The position numbers and the translations under genes are program-made. Under the pieces are notes generated by a model. The model searched no databases. It was given only the letters and a program-made list of their open reading frames with translations, and had not been told where the DNA came from. Of a stretch of 64,000 nucleotides of DNA, positions 25,690 to 37,649 are shown piece by piece (position 1 is the first letter of the stretch; every line of letters starts with the position of its first letter). The DNA is from Acanthaster planci (Eukaryota > Echinodermata > Asteroidea > Valvatida > Acanthasteridae), in assembly GCF_001949145.1 (NCBI RefSeq), contig NW_019091362.1, positions 2,974,482 through 3,038,481 on the forward strand. The letters run 5' to 3'.

Positions 25690-25880
25690 GGTTTAACAGA
25701 ACCAGGTTGGGATACTCATTTTGCTGGCCAACGCGACCGCAATGCGTGCATTTCATAATCGTTCATAAACCAGCGAAATGCAGTTCCGACCAAAAGAGTA
25801 TCCGTTGCCAGGAAAATTGCGCCCTCTACTGGTCCAGCTCGGGGCGCACAGGAATGGCTGAAATGTCTCATGTATTTATG
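25690..25880 (-). repeat. Dispersed repeat family R, copy A
   Basis: The reverse complement matches copies at 52235-52435 and 62135-62330: GAGCTGGACCA-tAGAGGGCGC, GCAACGG, TTGGTCGGAACTG, TTTCGCTGGT, GAAATGCACG. About 150 bp or more is shared. There is no coding capacity and terminal structures are not clear, so it may be a SINE or a MITE. Confidence 0.5.
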
Positions 25881-26429
25881 AATTACTGATTAAAAGGTAT
25901 CCTTACTTTTAAATCCTAAATTAAAGCACCACCTATAATCGCTCGTTCAGTTGAAATGATTAATTATTTAGTTAAAATATTGTTATTGACAAGTCTGCAA
26001 TACGGGCGATTCACAATAGTGCGCCTCCAAGAGTTTGCAACGCGTTGACCTATCACAGAGCGCGAAATCTGCGGACCCTTTCCAAACGCGAATTGGGTCG
26101 ACACCATTGTGAAACGCCCGTATTATGGAAAGTGAGCAGCTATGTCTGCCCGTTCCATAAACATCATTTTCAGTTCACACTTTGGCGTCATTTCAATTTA
26201 ACATACCAAATGATTGTATGCAAGAATTCAACACTTCCAAGAGGACCAATGCACAAAATTTAACATTGGTTTTACCCTTGTTCGGAAAGCATAAACAGAG
26301 GCCTTACGTTCATTATTCTCGCCGAGTGAGGTTCATTTATTTTCCGTCATTCTTGAAAGTTATGGAAATGAAACCTCCGTGGCTGAATTACAATAGGTCA
26401 AAGGCATACTAAATCGATGACGTAATGGG

Positions 26430-26900
26430 TCTGATAAGTACAGGGTTCACGTACTCAGGATTTTTTTGTAACTGGTCAGCGGCGCTCAGATCCCCATGGA
26501 ATCGTCTCCCCACAGTCTGACCTTCCGGCAAATTTTCTTCCAGAACCAACAAAAATACCATAATTGCCGTGGAGGTCTTGACCTTTGCCATTTCTTTGTC
26601 TTTGGTGGCGACTGCCAGGGGCCGTTCTTGGGCAATTAGTGGGGTCGAGTTGGCACGGGGCCTGTTAGGTCTATCGCGGCGAATTATGAAATCGCCGCGT
26701 AACAAGATTCGCCTGTTTTCATTTTTTGACTGTGTGCGTAGCCGGGAAGCCAACAGCATTTCTTATCCCAGTCTCTGAGGAAAATAAATTCATTTGATCT
26801 CAAGGGCGTCGCAAATGATCAAAGCATGATCAAAGCGACCGCCGATTAATTAGATAAACAACAACATAGCTTGTTTGATTAAGATTAATCCATACCAGTA
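26430..26900. promoter_or_regulatory. Candidate enhancer between the two bHLH genes
   Basis: A GC-rich block (about 26560-26760) holds an inverted repeat CGCGGCGA / TCGCCGCG at 26675-26682 and 26692-26699 with an AT-rich loop. Just beside it are two tandem copies of ATGATCAAAGC (26815-26836), each a canonical TCF/LEF site, and then a homeodomain-type TTAATTAG at about 26845. The clustering suggests a Wnt-responsive developmental element. This rests on motif content only. Confidence 0.5.
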
Positions 26901-28519
26901 ACCTTCGATCCTGTGGCATGGGAAAGGTGGAAGGTCAGCAGTGTGCAGTCGCAGCTGTATCTAAAAAAATTCCTGAATGGATGAGAAACATGGGCGTCGC
27001 CATTTTTTTGGGAGGGGGAGGGGCACTCAACATTATCAGAACAATAAAAGCTTCAACAGTGGTGGAGGAGTCCATTCCGAGACACATTCAAAAAATGGGC
27101 ATCAAGTGTTTTTATGTTCTCTCGGCTTCTTTTAACTGACTTCTAAGACATATATTCCCGCATAAAAATATATTTTGTTGTCTTTAAAGTGCCCCATCAT
27201 TTTAAAGTTTGAACTGTATACAACCTATGTACAAACAATTCATTAATGGTATGTACATCCTCCAGTGGCCCCCTTACGCTAGTTTTTCCAGTTTCTACCT
27301 GTGGTGTCGCCCTCGCAGAAGTGTTCTGATATTGGGCCGAGACACGACCAAAAGTAGCTAGGGGGCTAATATTCACAACCCCGACTAAAAACTCCACTTC
27401 AGGCCTATGTCGCTCTTGAGCCAAAAATGGGCACAGATTATGCCCTTCCTGTGCAAATAACTGGAATGTGGTGTTGTGGGAGGTGATCAGTGACTACAGA
27501 AAGAAACTGTTCTGCTATCTATTTCATGTATTTGCCCTTATTTCAGCTGACAGAAAGTTAGTAAACAAATTCCATCTCCCAATGATTAGTTATTTTGAGG
27601 TTGGTGAACATCTGCGGAACGGTTCAAAGAGTTAGGATGATGGGTGTGCATGTCCCTGGCAATTGTGCCTGGAAATTAGACACAAATAGATTATCAGCGA
27701 GAACAGCTGAACCATCTATCGGAAGACTAAACTAAACAGGTAAATGGAAGACTTCGATTGTCACCAAAAAAGGAGACACATCTGGAAGAAGGCCCCAGCC
27801 AGAAAGCACGGGCTACGCTCGATCAGCCTAGAGCGACAGGTGAGATTTTGCCTGGTAGCCATGGTGTATTTTATGCACAAGTTATCAGGAAGAATCGACC
27901 AGTAGTCGAGAATCGTTTCCTGTTCTAGCCTGGCCCTTGGCTAAGAGCAAGGACACAATCCCCTGGCCCTTCGGAAACTGTCAGCTCGTTGCAGCATCCG
28001 CGGTTGAGACGCCTCCTAAGCTTAGGTTCTCGGCAAGCTCGTGTCTAAACGCCCTCTTTAGCAAAAAAATTAAGTTGTGCAAAAAGGCAACAAGCGGACG
28101 CTATACCGGAAACTAATTAGGCCTTATCCCCACAATGGTTGTCCCAAAGTTTCGGCTGCCGCTGGAAATAGACTTCTTCTCTTGTTATGTTAAAGTCGTA
28201 CCGTTTGCCTACAAGTGGTTGGAAAACTGTGGCTGGCTGCCACATGAAGTAAAATAATAAATCATAAAGTGTAAAGAAAAACCCGTAGCTATTCAAACAC
28301 TAATGATGAATGCAACTACTTCCTCAAATGAAAATCCCTCCCTTTTTTATACTGATGGGGCTAAATTGCTTGCAAACATAGGTAACATTCCTGCAAACAG
28401 TGGCCACCCGTTAAAGTTGGTTGATGGTGTCTGAACAAAGGAAATTCTGCTGCACAAGCCACCGGCTACGACTGCTTTGGATAGAAAAACGTTACGACCA
28501 CCCAAGACTCGGTTAGAGT
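26900..28519. other. Intergenic; one possible small exon
   Basis: An ATG at 27744 opens 32 codons that end exactly at CAG|GTGAGA (27839/27840), like a first coding exon. The peptide is basic and unfamiliar and I cannot find a partner exon, so it is not called as a gene. A poly-G patch lies at about 27008-27022. Confidence 0.5.
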
Positions 28520-28954
28520 CACAGACATATAAACGCATAGACCGCCGGTCTTGCGCGTAAAATCGTGTTTTTGAAAAGTATGGGCAAACAATGTGCCGGA
28601 AGCGACGCGTCCAATGCGCATTACGCGCAACGCACTTACATTGCCTGTATTTTGTTTACATGTGCTCCCAAAATGCGTTCACCTTTTTGCTCCTTTGTAC
28701 TGCTAACTTTTCTTTTCAGATGTTGCGACTGCATTGTTTTGAATCCTCAGGGACCAGATTAAGTAAATATAAGTCTGTTACAATCGGAAAATGGCTTCAT
28801 GGAATGTTATGACTGGAATTCTTCAACTGTGCTTAAATTCCCTATACCGAGGGGTGAATTTGCCCATAGTTTTGATTTTAGTCGGGTGCCGCGCAGATCA
28901 CAAAAAACCTGTAGTTTTGAATAGGACCTGGCGGTCTATGCGTTTATGGCTGAG
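28520..28954 (+). mobile_element. TIR element family, copy 2
   Basis: Inverted ends share AAACGCATAGACCGCC (28531-28546 and the complement at about 28932-28946). The interior matches 25074-25485 in opposite orientation. Non-autonomous. With copy 1 it brackets about 3 kb in an inverted-repeat arrangement. Confidence 0.5.
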
Positions 28955-29063
28955 TTTTGGCGGCTTGTTCTCGTATGTTCGGGAACAGCTCGATTTGTTG
29001 TTTGTGGATCGGCCGCTCGAACGCTGGGAATGTACAACCGGTTATCGCTACTAGTTACTTGTA

Positions 29064-29098
29064 GCATGCAAGCAACATGCAACAAACATGCAACATGG
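29064..29098. repeat. Short tandem repeat of a GCAACAT unit
   Basis: Runs of GCAAGCAACATGCAACAAAC followed by ATGCAACATGG form an imperfect 8-10 bp tandem repeat. Minor. Confidence 0.5.
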
Positions 29099-29099
29099 C

Positions 29100-32000
29100 G
29101 GCGTCCTTGTACATTCTTCGGAAAGTTAATGTTTGAGCTAACTTTTCATTAAAAAATCATATCTGTCACAGAAAATTATTGATGTTAATTGTGCAAAACT
29201 TTCCATTGTCTCCAGTTTTGTAAAACCATCTCCATAGTTTTTGCAGCTTTTCAAAAATCAAATCTTACGAGTTTTCCCGTGTGTTCGTGTAAAACCCTGA
29301 CGAGGAGGTGAGGGTCTGAACCTGTTCCGAGAATAGTGTTCTTGGGTCATGTTCCCGCCATTGGAGCGTGAGGAACGCGAAACCCGTGTCAAGAACAGGC
29401 CCGCCCGAACTCGACCTATATGTCTGTGGTTAAGGTGCTTTGATGGCACAAACCAAAGAGCGCCCTCTTTTGTAAGACTTTAATGCGAAAAGGCCGCAAG
29501 AGGGCCCTGTTGCCTAAATCACTCACAGACACTGATACTTATTGGTAACATTCGTTGCGAAGTAGAGAACCATTATGTTTCACGAGTCCGGTATACCACC
29601 AGAGGGCCCCTTGTAAAGATGAAGGCCAGAGCCCAAGTGATCACATGCCCTGAATTGTTTGTACGTCTTAGGGCAGAGCTGTAGGCCTATGTAGAGAGAG
29701 TAGCGTCGTCTTTGGACTTAAAGACCAAAACGGTTGTTCATTACCTGTGCAGTACAGCATGCAGCTATGGTATGCTAATTGCCATCCATGTGCACTGCCA
29801 TTTTGGTTCTAACAGTTGACGTAACTCTCTCAATGAAAACATCTGAATCACACTGAGCAAAAGTAGGGCCGTTTCCCAATTACTTGGCGAGGCTGCGGTC
29901 TAAAATTACGCACGTGTCTGTGGTAGTAGTCGCAGCCAGTTCCAGTGGAGTCGCGTAATTTCAAGCCACTGTCTAACGGCTATACGTGTACTGCATGCAA
30001 GCGCGTGTATTTGGCCTATTCCTCATTCGAGGTGGCAAAAAATGGGGTAGCACTTTTACATTAATTTTAAAAATATAAATACTGCATCTGCTTTTGTAGC
30101 AACAACTAACTGTTGCTACTCATTTTGCCAATGTACTTAAACCTGCTGTTCATACTTTTCCTCATTGACAGACGTATCCAACATATTTGGATGGTGTGAG
30201 AGATCAGGTAGCCATGGGGTGCACTGCTTGAGCTCACGGGGACGAGGTTGCTGTCGTATCCACTGTCCTGTTTTGCTTTCCACCTCTTTTACTAAGCACT
30301 GGGAATGGCAAATTCCTTTCACAAAATCTTGTGCAGGAAATAATGTCACAGCTATGGACGCGGTAAGGATTGTAGGTTACTTGTTGACCTATTATCAACG
30401 CATGTATAGAGGGCCCAGGCCTACATTCAGCGTAAACATGTAGCGCGCAGGTTGCAATGTTGACCCGTGTTATAATTTAAATTAATTCTGTCCAGTGAGA
30501 GCTGGAGAATGCAGCCAATGTCTTTCACAGAAAATAGTGCCCCCGTAGAGTCGAGCAGTTCGCCTCCCCGGCTAGCTACCTGCTTTGAGAAACGGAGTAG
30601 AATATAAAGTAACCATAGGGACGAAGTTGGAAGGAAACTCAACTACAATAGGGCCTAAACCCGGCATGGGCGGTGGGGTACCCCCCTTACATCTCCGATA
30701 CACACTCTATACTATTGTTACCTAACACACACACCCGTGTCTGTATAGAATTCCTAAGATTCCGATCAAACAATGACCAACACAAAGGTGTGGGGGGGGG
30801 GGGCGGAGGGTGCTCTCCTCTATATCTTGCTTCATATGTTAGGGCCTAGCCGACCACCAATGTTAGGTTATCCGTGTACACGCATAGTACGCATATTGTG
30901 CAGACACGCCAGTTTTTATTTGGTTAACTTAATCCAAACTGTATCTTTCTGTTGGGAGTTCAAGAGCAAATGATCTTCATAATTCTGTTTCGTTGGATTC
31001 GGCAACAGGTACGAAACCAAAACAAAAGAATCACGATTGTTCGGATTAGGATCCTGTTAAACAATAACTCAAAATATCATGCTCAAGAAGACCTAACGTT
31101 GTAGGAAGTTACTTTTTTAATGTTGGCATGGCAGGGATGTACATGTACGATCGAAAAATGTGCAAACCTTTCTAGAAATTGCGGAGGAGCGCCACCAAGT
31201 GTTTCATCCATTATCTGCTTCCAGTGTCTACAGCTTTTCTTGCTCAATAAGCGAAAACAAGGGCGGATCTAAGAATTTTTCCAGAGATGGTCAGGTCTCT
31301 CAGATTTTGTTTATGTCCGATGGTTACAGACAGGTTTTTTTGCGGGGGTATCGGAGCGGGGGGGGTCGACCCCCAATCTCCATGGACCCATATCTGGAAA
31401 GGCTGTTTTCCTAATCCTCCCAAAGACAAATATAACTTTTATTGCACTTTCATTTTTCATCTGATGACCACCTATATTTTCTAATTTTTTTTTACCCATA
31501 TATCCCAAAACTACTTCATAAGAAGGTGATTTAATATGTAGAAAAACCTTCGTCAAGAATAGAGGGAGATTTTTCCCAATAGACCTATGAAGACTCGGTG
31601 TGCCAAAGATCTCCTCAATGGAGTCCTGCGTGGTCCACTCACGAAATCATGAGCATGTCGTTCTGGGTTTCAACATCAAAGCTCACGTGGTCCATTTTGA
31701 AATTAAAGTCTATGTTTTCAATTTTTCGAATGGTTTTTATTTAGAGACTGAAATCTTGGACAAATTTTATGTTTTTTTATATATTACATTGTATGTTTCT
31801 AAGCAGTGTCTTACACTCTGCCGAAAAACACGAGAAGACAGATTTCGCTCGTCACCCAACGCCTGAACAGGGCGCTGGAAAGGACTGATACTTTGCACTG
31901 TGATTGGCTACATTGTGCACGACCCTGAAATGCGAGGTTATCAATTTCTGTTAGCGAAATGTTATTCATTTTTTTGGGTTTTCCAATTGCAATGCTTTGG

Positions 32001-34205
32001 TACAGGCAAAGTGTCGGATATATGATAAAAACACGGCCTTGGAACAATCAAAGCGTGGTGGTTTATCTTCTCACGATGTATCACTGACCGCTTGTCTTTG
32101 GTGGTACATTTCAAATCATTGGCTATCTTGATCAACTTTGGACGAACGAATTAAGTGGAGTGAGAATATTTTCAGCAATGAGGAAGAAAAAGAAAAAATA
32201 TCGAATTGATAACCACCGCTTGTGTAACGTATTGAGCGAGCTTACGCACCTGGCAGGAATTACCCACAATGCTCTGCGCGTCATTAGCTGTGACCCCGTG
32301 TGACGTATTTCCTTCACTAAATTCTGTGCAAGGCTATCAGCCCTTCCCAGGCAAAAAGATAGACATGCTTTCTCTGACTTCGTCTGGTGCTTTACTCATC
32401 TATAAACCAGGCATAGTAAACATGAGTTCCAGGGGAGTTCTCACTTATACTTTTTAGCGGACATGTCTGTTGTTCAATGTCTTCATTTCAAAATGTGTAT
32501 GAGATTTTCAAGCAAAATAATGGAAAAACATGAGCGTATCCAAACCACAATTAAGTCTTTGGCTTATCTAATGTTTTATGACATGCCTTATTTGAAGATT
32601 CCAAAATGATTCGTAATCAAGTCAGCCATGTTGTCTTTTCAAAATAACGAAACAGCATACTCATCACTCATACCACCTTTTGCAATTTTACAATTACTTT
32701 ATTGATTGAGTTTTCACATTCATTGTGGGTTGTAAATACAAAGTAAACATGAACCTTGTGTGGAATTCGTAGCATATAAAGTAATTTTGATTTTTTTAAT
32801 ACACTTGAAAAATTTGGCACATTTTTTCTAAGTGCTTGACTTCACTTACCATTTAGATCTCCATTGCGTAGTAATACTATACTAATTGCAAGGTGCTTAT
32901 GGCTTAGTTAAATTGTAACTGAAAATGAGTCAGATCAAATAACCTCTCATAGATGTATTAGTCATTGTTTATTATTACCCCCATTTCATTTCCTCAGAAT
33001 TACAGCCTTTTACCACGTATATGCTGACTCTAAATGATCCTCCAATTTTCCCAAGTCACATATTTTAATTTCTTCACTTTTACATTTCTACATTTCCACC
33101 TTCGAGAAATTGTCGATTTCTCCCGTAGTATTCAATGTTTCTGGGCGATTGTGCCAAATTCTGATTACTCCCTTGATTATTTCGCGAAATCTACAAAAGC
33201 ACGAGATCATTAAAAATTTGTCAACTTCCATTTTTTCCTCACCCGCATTAGAACAAAGCATACCTGTCACTGAAAACCTAGCCAAGTTCACATCAAAAGT
33301 CTGAGACCTTTTTCTTTTAGGGGATGTTCTTTCTCTTTGTTAAAAACTTACTCCATCGTGCTCTACAATATGCAGCTGTCTAAAAAAATAAATTAGCACC
33401 ACATGAATGCACTTAGAACGTTTCATTCATAGTTCATTAGCAAAGAACCCATCACAGTCCAATAACAGACATTTAGAAACATGTCGAAGTATTCAAAACC
33501 TTCCCACTGGCCAAGAAAACACGATACATGCACAAAGAACATTAAGAAAATTTTTCATATTTTTCAATAATCACTGCGGTAGATTTCCACATTCAGCATT
33601 GTCCCTTTTTCGCAATTATGCAGAATTCAACGGATTTTATTAGAGTTTATTAAACAGTTTGTTAGTTTGATTCTCAACGAAGCATTACCAGTGAGTTCTT
33701 CTTTTTCAACTTTATCCGTTTAGCTTATTTTGCTGGGATGTTCAATTGCAATTATCTTTAGATATTTACAAGTGATAAACGGTCAGGACTGTTTTGCCAT
33801 AATGATCGTTCTTAATAAAATGAGCATTGTTTTATTATTTCGGAAAATCCACCGAAAATCCCCAAAGATCTGGCACGATAAGTTAAACTCTGTTTTTACA
33901 CTCGTTACGGATCTTCGAACATCTTTAATTGCGATATCCCAAGAATACAATATCAGTGACGTTGATAAGGATTTGTTTTAATCCATACAAAATACGAGCG
34001 TCATATGCAAATGCTACATACCGCCTTTCAATATTGTGACGACAGAACTGCTGTGGAAGTGTGACTTCCATTTCCTTCGATAAAGTGATTTGTTTTAACA
34101 TTCTGAGGTGTTTCTTTAATTAGAGCAGAATTATGTACACAGTCTTTTTGTGACAATAAATACACGTGAGAGCTGGAGTATGATACAAAATCGGTTGTTT
34201 TCTGT
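29100..34205. other. Intergenic, no gene seen
   Basis: AT-rich, with a G-run at about 30790-30803 and a G-rich patch at about 31340-31372. Short frames have no recognisable domains. The region just left of 34206 should contain the 3' UTR of the minus-strand ASCL-like gene; the TTTATT hexamers at about 33630-33650 and 33830 are possible poly(A) signals for it. Confidence 0.5.
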
Positions 34206-34709
34206 TCATTTCTCGCCTTCTTCGGAATCTTCCACCGATCCTCGATCTGTCTCGGAGTTACTGCAGTTATTCTCCTTGTGCTCTTCTGTGTGTAGCACGC
34301 CTTGCAGCTGCTTGATGTACCGGATGGCCATCCTTAGCGTCTCCACCTTGCTCAGCCGTTTCTCCGGGTTCTCCGTGGGTAGATGCTCACGCAGCCGCGC
34401 ATAGCCCTCGTTGACATTCCGGACTCGCTCCCGCTCTCGCTCGTTCCGCCGCCGGATGAAAGACGGCTCTAGGTCGTAGAAACCGAAGGGGCTGGGCAGG
34501 GGCACATAGCTGCTATAGTGGCCCATGAAGGAACCCGCGTAGCGGGGGTCCAGGTAGTTTGGGATGGGCAGGGTGACATCTGTGTTGTTGCCGTGCTCGC
34601 GAAGTGGGTACAGGCCAGCGGCCGTGGGACAGTCGCTCATGGGAATGCCGAGCTGGACGCAGGTCGGCGTGGAGTAGATGGCCGATTCAGAATGCGGTTC
34701 CTCCATCAT
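34206..34709 (-). CDS. ASCL3/4/5-type (ASCb) bHLH transcription factor
   Basis: An intronless frame of 167 codons ending TGA. The open frame continues upstream to a GTG at 34730, but the first ATG is at 34709-34707 (then a second ATG), with an in-frame TAG shortly upstream, so I start at 34709. The bHLH is at residues 86-139: basic RRRNERERERVR, helix 1 VNEGYARLREHLP, short loop TENPEKR, helix 2 LSKVETLRMAIRYIKQLQ. FIRxRNERERxRV followed by VNEGYARLR is diagnostic of vertebrate ASCL3, ASCL4 and ASCL5. Just before it, the aromatic/proline segment SYVPLPSPFGFYDLEP resembles the same region in those proteins. The tail (141-167) is acidic and Ser-rich. Length fits ASCL3/4/5 (about 170-280 residues). 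Expected to bind CANNTG boxes with E-protein partners; vertebrate members act in epithelial, secretory and odontogenic lineages rather than classical neurogenesis. It lies about 14 kb from, and in the same orientation as, the large bHLH gene. Orthology to a single vertebrate gene is not implied. Confidence 0.5.
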   Translation of the reverse strand: MMEEPHSESAIYSTPTCVQLGIPMSDCPTAAGLYPLREHGNNTDVTLPIPNYLDPRYAGSFMGHYSSYVPLPSPFGFYDLEPSFIRRRNERERERVRNVNEGYARLREHLPTENPEKRLSKVETLRMAIRYIKQLQGVLHTEEHKENNCSNSETDRGSVEDSEEGEK

Positions 34710-36160
34710 GTTGGCGGTAAATCGAGACACTAGTGTCTAGCACTTTTGTTTTCAACCAAACTAATACTGACTGTGTTCAACGATGAATTATACGGACTGT
34801 TTGATACGGTTAACTCGAACCATTCAGAATGATTCAGAGCAACTCTGACGACTGTAGAGAGAGAACTTCTTCTGGACTGCAGTTGTGATCTGTATACCCA
34901 AGAGGTTGCCTGAGTACACAGATATTGTTGATGAAGATGATGAAACGATGAATGGTGGCTTTGAATTGACTCCCGGGACAGGACAACCGAACTGTAGAAA
35001 TCTGGAGAAACAAAGCATTAAACGGAAAAGATTTGTGCACTGAATCTTAAAACGACAGTCATAACAGAAAGATTTGATTTTTTTAAATCGGTGTCGAATG
35101 TTATTCACATGCTACTATCAGCAACCTGGTGATCGTACTTTGATTTACTATGTTGAAAATATCAAAACCATTCATAAATGTTCGCTTTTGAACCAACTTC
35201 TAGAACAGAGTTGTGCATTCATGGAGGTGCACGGTCTGTTACGTCTTGAGCACCTGCTTAATAGATAAAAGTGCAGTAAAAACCCAAGACGACACCATGC
35301 CTTGCACTTTAGCAGACAGTAATGCTTTCAACACGTCAACGTCACTAGTCATAACTGTCACTTTCCAGTTGGCGATTCTTTCTGGCCCGCACGGTGCACT
35401 TTCCTATTGAAATATCACCCTAAGTCGATTTGACGTTGATGGGAGTAGGTTATTGTAATGTGAGTGCGAAGTGTGTTAACTGAGCAACGCATTTTTGGTA
35501 AAAAGAGAAAAGAGAAAGGAAGGTTGCCACATTATTTCCATACGCAATGGAAAAACTGGGGGCTTATTCAGGGCTACAAAACATTGACGTCTCTTTGAAA
35601 AGTGATGTCTAGGTTTTGGAGAGAACATTGATAAAATCAACTGCTCAGAAGGTAAGCTTTGGCGAAAAAATGTGCTACAAATCGCCGCTAATACCATGGA
35701 AAGGTAGGAGTGTTTTGATTTGTGTCGGAACGTCGACGCCAAATTTCATTAAAGCTTATACACGAGTGTACGCACGGTGTTAAAGAAAGGATTTTTAGCT
35801 CAACAAATTGATACTTAACTGCCCATCCGCTTTGCATTCGCCGTCTCTCTTTCACACATGATTTTAATATGGTGGAATTGGACCGGAATCAACCACAAAT
35901 TGAGGTAACTCATATCGAGTATTCTCTGAATGTAATTTTGTCAAACATATTCAGTCAATGTGTTTACAGCAATGTTCCATATGAGAAAGTTAAAAAAAAA
36001 TTACAAGAGCTTACTCATGTTTTGTCAGAAAAGCTCATTTTACTGACCTGCATAACATGAACTAAAAAATCAAAGACCTTTAGGGTGAGCTGGGTAAAAA
36101 AAAATGTTCAGGACTCGTGTCATTGCCCTTGTTAGACAACAAAAACTACCGTATTCACCG
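34710..36160 (-). promoter_or_regulatory. 5' flank of the ASCL-like gene
   Basis: On the minus strand a pyrimidine-rich stretch ends in TTTCTACAG at 34992, a plausible 3' splice site for a non-coding 5' exon. No TATA box is clear. Further right no gene is seen. The 63-codon frame at 35869-36060 is not recognised. Confidence 0.5.
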
Positions 36161-36164
36161 AGCG

Positions 36165-36350
36165 ACGGGTAATAATAGACGACGGCCCGCTGAGCGGGCA
36201 ATTGCGGGGCCAGGGGAACCCTTAATCATGCCCTCCCCGGTGAAGCTGAAATAGACGCGGGGTGACGGTATGCGAAACATGGTGGGCTAACTCGTCGGGG
36301 TTTGGAGTATCAAGAGCCCACTATCGCGTCAGGGAAGTCGGATTGCTCCG
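36165..36350. promoter_or_regulatory. GC-rich island with palindrome
   Basis: A CpG-rich block containing the palindrome GCCCGCT-G-AGCGGGC (36185-36199), about 1.5 kb upstream of the ASCL-like start codon. Candidate regulatory element, inferred. Confidence 0.5.
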
Positions 36351-37640
36351 CTTGTTTGCTCCCCAAATTATATCGCTATTACCGGAATGTCTTTTTTGTG
36401 TGGAGCCGTCCCAGACGCAACAGAGGTTTTTGTAAGAAAAAAAAAACACACTCAAAAAACCAAAACAAAACAATGGCGCCAGTTTGCCAGACTACTGACA
36501 CCAAAAGAAACCTTAAATAAGTTGGGAAAGTTGATTTTCCCAAGACGTTAGTCTTTTTAGCGACACATCTCGTCCATTGAGACACCATGAAAACATGTTC
36601 CCTATTTTTTTGTCTTTAATGGCTCGGGAAAAAGTGCACGCAATTCATAACTGTCACCAGCAACATCCCACTTGCTTGAAAAGAATTTAAAAAAAAATAG
36701 AATGAAATTTAAAAATTGGCCAGTTCCTCATTTCCCTGCACTACAAATCTGGACATGCCTCTTACTGGAAAACGTCATATTCAAACCGTTGGAGACTTAG
36801 GCCTAACCGCCTAGCCCTTTTCGCGATGTAAACACTTCGATATTCTGCTGTAAATTTGTTTAACACTTGACGAAAAGTATTGGGTAATGTTATTTAACTC
36901 GAAAATTGGTATAAAAATAACTTTACTGATGGCTGATTCCGGTAAAATTGTACCCACCATGGGAAAGAATTCGCCCCCAAGTGTTAAAATGTAATATATG
37001 GACCAACGTTGGGTGTAAAAGGTTTAGAAACATCTGCACTTGCACAGTGGATTTTAAGCGCACACATAATTGGAAACAGGCTTAAATCATGGCATGGAAA
37101 GGTACCGATTTGTAATATCAGATTCTACGACAGCACGTCTATTTTGTTAATCTTGATTTTTGTTTGGATCTCTTTTTTAAAGATATGTCCGTTGAGAAGA
37201 GTCTAACATAGGTAAAATTTGTGCAGATGTCTAATTTGGGTTTAGCAAAATCCAGAATTTGTGAGTAACAACTACCGGTAACTACCGAACTGTATTTTCT
37301 GACATTTTTTGTTCACTTAAGATTTCAGATGCAGATGCTTTTCCTGATGTTTCATATCTGCGAGGATCCCTCAAATACGAGTTCATGTAGAAAGTAAATC
37401 GATGCCGTCTTGCCGTCTACATCTTCTTACAACTGGCATATTCTCATCTTCAGGACTGATGAAACAGACGTCTTTGATTCATTACAAAGCAAGCGCAGAA
37501 TGACCACAAAATACAAATTATCAAATTTTTCTCAGGATTAATACGGCATGATCTGTGCGAATAAAACAACAACAGATCCTTCCCTCGGTGCAGTGGCCAC
37601 TGGATTGAGATACTTGGAAACACAGTTATGACAATAAATG
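36351..37640. other. Intergenic, no gene seen
   Basis: AT-rich with A-runs (for example 36438-36447). No frame of interest. Confidence 0.5.
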
Positions 37641-37649
37641 GGCTCCCGT

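Noticed and set aside
10933-26640. Shared 13-mer TTGGGCAATTAGT in two islands
   Set aside because: Dozens of repeated 13-mers are expected by chance in 64 kb, and the flanks do not align.
34710-34730. Longer N-terminus for the ASCL-like gene, starting at 34730
   Set aside because: That position is GTG, not ATG. The first ATG in frame is at 34709, so seven residues were removed.
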